From positions 1-7,966 of the forward strand of contig JAISAF010000341.1 of assembly GCA_031266855.1 (NCBI GenBank): a stretch of DNA of 7,966 nucleotides, in the 5' to 3' direction. Numbering within the stretch: position 1 is the first letter of the stretch; the number at the start of each line of letters is the position of its first letter. Origin of the DNA: Spirochaetales bacterium (GTDB lineage: Bacteria; Spirochaetota; Spirochaetia; DTKZ01). The notes under the pieces are model-generated. The model did not search any database and was not told where the DNA came from. It saw only the letters and a program-made list of their open reading frames with translations. Shown one piece after another: positions 6,461-7,966 of this stretch. A program made the position numbers and the translations under genes.

Positions 6461-7915
6461 TTACTGCCGCGGAAGGATGGTATAACTGCACTGTGCTGTC
6501 GCCGCGCAGTCCATGTCGTCTTCTTCGGACGCTGCGACGCGCTGGCTGTTTTCCCTGCGCACGAGGGCACGGGCCTTGAAGCCTTCGCTTACCGTGGTGT
6601 TGGTAATGCGTGTCGGGGCTTTGGGCTTTTCGATGGCAAAGGGGCTTTCGAAGGCGGAGACAAGAATGTATTCTATTCCGCGCGGGAGGGCTACCTGAAA
6701 ATCGATGCCCGCGGGAACAGTCCACTCGGAACCGGCTTCAATAAAGTTGGGTTCTTCTTCGCTTAAGGGGTAGATGACCTGAACCCGGCCATGAATGTCC
6801 ACCTGGCTTATTCTGATGTAGCAGTCCTTTTCGGCGAAGATGCTGAAGCTTAGGTATTCCTGGTCGTAATAGATGCCGGTGGGGTGATCCACGGTAATGG
6901 AAAGCCCGAAGGCGTTGTCCTTTCCGTCGTAGCGTTCGATGATTTTTTGCAGCCGCTCGGCTTCGGCGGGCGTTACGTAGCCCTCGCCCTCCGGCGGATA
7001 TACCGACAGACGTCTGCGTTCAAGTTCCACAGCGGGAATAGCGAAACGGCTTGAACCCAGTACGGCTTTGTCGGCGGAGGTGGACACAAGCCGCAGCGAT
7101 ACCTCCGCGCCGTCGTCCAGAGGAATAAAACTGCCTTCGACAACAGCCTGGGTCGCGCCGCCTGTTCCGCCCGCGATCCGGTATTTGGTAGTCCGCGCCA
7201 GGGCGCTTTCTGTTATACGGTCAACAAGGTAATTGGAAAGGTCTGTTACCGACTGCGTACCGTGCAGGCTTATCCTGCCCAGGGAAATGGTTTTCCGGCT
7301 GCCAAGATCCCGGCCCATTTCATAGACGGCCTTGTCGATAGCCGCGTCCGTACCGCTGTCCTCGCGGCTTTCCAGTTGAGCGGGGAACGTAACCGTTTTC
7401 GTCTGCTGGAGCGATTCGCCGGAGCGTACCGCCGAGGCGTATATGGTAAGACGCCACTGCGAACCCAGGGGAGACGCGTTTCCGTAAACAAGGGTTTCGG
7501 CCCCGGCAAGATGCCCCAGCCCGGCAATGGACTCGTCATCCACAAGGCCCGAAGACTGAAAATCAAGCTCGTCCATAATGCGGCCAAGGTTTTCGCGCTC
7601 AACAAAACGGAATTTCCCCGACTGCTGCAACGCGCCCCGAAGCTCCTCGGTAATGTAACGCGACTGCTGCATCGTTTGCGCGTCTATGCCAACAAGGGCA
7701 AGACTACTGTCCGCGGGGAGAGCGTTTGAAAAATATTCCGCGATTTCCCGGATTGCCGGATCAAGATCGGGCGCCGCGGCACTGGGCGGCGGAGCGCCGG
7801 CTTCCACATCAGCGGACTCCGTAGAGGCGCAGGCGCCAAAAATAAACAGCGCGCAGAAAGCCGCGACAAAAAAAGTTAGGTAATGTAAATATTGATAATT
7901 CCTAGTAAACCTATC
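6461..7915 (-). CDS. CsgG/LpoB-like and DUF4384 domain lipoprotein, start codon unresolved
   Basis: The coordinates give the open lipoprotein frame up to the C tract, not a proven start. A hydrophobic stretch (LTFFVAAFCALFIF) leads into lipobox FGAC, with the lipidated Cys encoded at 7831-7829, so the gene extends past the GTG at 7807. Counting from that GTG, residues about 17-145 resemble CsgG/LpoB-type periplasmic lipoprotein domains (FVERENLGRIMDEL, then SGLVDDESIAGLGHLAGAE). Residues about 155-270 look like a second, diverged copy of the same fold (ISLGRISLHGTQSV, then VEGSFIPLDDGAEVSLRLV). Residues about 298-395 match DUF4384 (GIYYDQEYLSFSIFAEKD, VQVIYPLSEEEPN). The tail has two close cysteines (MDCAATAQC). 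DUF4384 domains are often found with caspase-like peptidases, which fits the next gene. No ATG, GTG or TTG lies in this frame between the tract and the lipobox; see the tract entries. Function is unknown. Confidence 0.88.
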   Translation of the reverse strand, partial: DRFTRNYQYLHYLTFFVAAFCALFIFGACASTESADVEAGAPPPSAAAPDLDPAIREIAEYFSNALPADSSLALVGIDAQTMQQSRYITEELRGALQQSGKFRFVERENLGRIMDELDFQSSGLVDDESIAGLGHLAGAETLVYGNASPLGSQWRLTIYASAVRSGESLQQTKTVTFPAQLESREDSGTDAAIDKAVYEMGRDLGSRKTISLGRISLHGTQSVTDLSNYLVDRITESALARTTKYRIAGGTGGATQAVVEGSFIPLDDGAEVSLRLVSTSADKAVLGSSRFAIPAVELERRRLSVYPPEGEGYVTPAEAERLQKIIERYDGKDNAFGLSITVDHPTGIYYDQEYLSFSIFAEKDCYIRISQVDIHGRVQVIYPLSEEEPNFIEAGSEWTVPAGIDFQVALPRGIEYILVSAFESPFAIEKPKAPTRITNTTVSEGFKARALVRRENSQRVAASEEDDMDCAATAQCSYTILPRQ

Positions 7916-7934
7916 GGGGGGGGGGGGGGGGGGG
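7916..7934 (-). repeat. Homopolymer of 19 G (19 C on the coding strand), candidate phase-variation tract
   Basis: There are 19 uninterrupted G on the plus strand immediately upstream of the first in-frame codons of the DUF4384 lipoprotein. Tracts of this length are prone to slippage during replication. Poly-G tracts in or before treponemal genes, including tpr genes of T. pallidum, are known to vary in length and alter expression. Read from the ATG at 7958, 19 C lead to CGA then TAG, 20 C lead to a later TAA, and 18 or 21 C lead into the lipoprotein frame. A sequencing or assembly error in the tract length is also possible, and the window end is only 32 bases away. Confidence 0.8.
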
Positions 7935-7955
7935 TAACCGAAAATTTAAAAAAAC

Positions 7956-7958
7956 CAT
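7956..7958 (-). other. Candidate start codon for the DUF4384 lipoprotein if the C tract is 18 or 21 long
   Basis: This ATG reads M-V-F-L-N-F-R-L before the C run. With 18 C it continues through six Pro and DRFTRN into the hydrophobic core and lipobox, placing Cys at residue 43. That is a long signal sequence, with three Arg before the core. Only eight bases lie upstream in the window, so no ribosome binding site can be judged. Alternatives are a non-standard start nearer the core (see findings) or a tract that lies in the promoter rather than the coding region. Confidence 0.4.
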
Positions 7959-7966
7959 AAAATCGC

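Noticed and set aside
6097..6570. Minus-strand open frames across the intergenic hairpin region (157 and 97 codons)
   Set aside because: They translate the hairpins and spacer repeats (recurrent GFPLQ-type peptides) and overlap the end of the DUF4384 gene. Composition is not protein-like and no convincing ribosome binding site was seen.
6461..7807. GTG at 7807 as the true start of the DUF4384 protein
   Set aside because: The frame upstream of it encodes a hydrophobic core and a lipobox Cys (7831-7829). Starting at the GTG would discard the export signal, and no good Shine-Dalgarno precedes it.

Overview
The window looks like a piece of a spirochaete chromosome, most likely a Treponema-like species with GC somewhat above 50%. 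This assignment is an inference. It rests on two exported lipoproteins with loose lipoboxes (LFSC and FGAC), a BspA-type leucine-rich-repeat envelope protein, a CsgG-like/DUF4384 lipoprotein and a long poly-G/C tract, all familiar from treponemes. No ribosomal or housekeeping marker is present to settle it. All three genes lie on the minus strand, so they read from high to low coordinates; I found no convincing gene on the plus strand.

Layout in the direction of transcription: (1) 7966-7916 holds an upstream region ending in an uninterrupted run of 19 C on the coding strand (G on the plus strand). (2) 7915-6461 is a lipoprotein with two CsgG/LpoB-like modules and a C-terminal DUF4384 domain. 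In the sequence as given its lipoprotein frame has no conventional start codon before the lipobox. The nearest upstream ATG (7958) sits on the far side of the C run and would be in frame only if the run were 18 or 21 long. (3) 6460-6078 is a 383-base gap packed with stem-loops separated by three copies of GCGGAAAGCCCG, followed by a weak candidate promoter and a good ribosome binding site. (4) 6077-2739 is a 1112-residue multidomain lipoprotein: WD40 propeller, Ig-like domain, caspase-like (peptidase C14) domain with an intact His/Cys pair, PEGA-like module, and a C-terminal formylglycine-generating-enzyme (FGE/SUMF1) fold without the catalytic cysteines. (5) 2739-1 is an exported protein, cut by the window edge, with LRR repeats, a YbjQ-like motif and at least three complete tandem repeats that read as outer-membrane beta-barrel units. 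Its ATG overlaps the caspase gene's stop codon (TAATG).

Taken together, the window encodes an envelope-directed set: two lipoproteins, one with a predicted protease domain, and a probable outer-membrane multi-barrel protein translationally coupled to the protease gene. The first gene may be phase-variable through the homopolymer. A secreted caspase-like lipoprotein tied to a modular barrel protein is the best candidate here for an undescribed system; its function cannot be read from the sequence.
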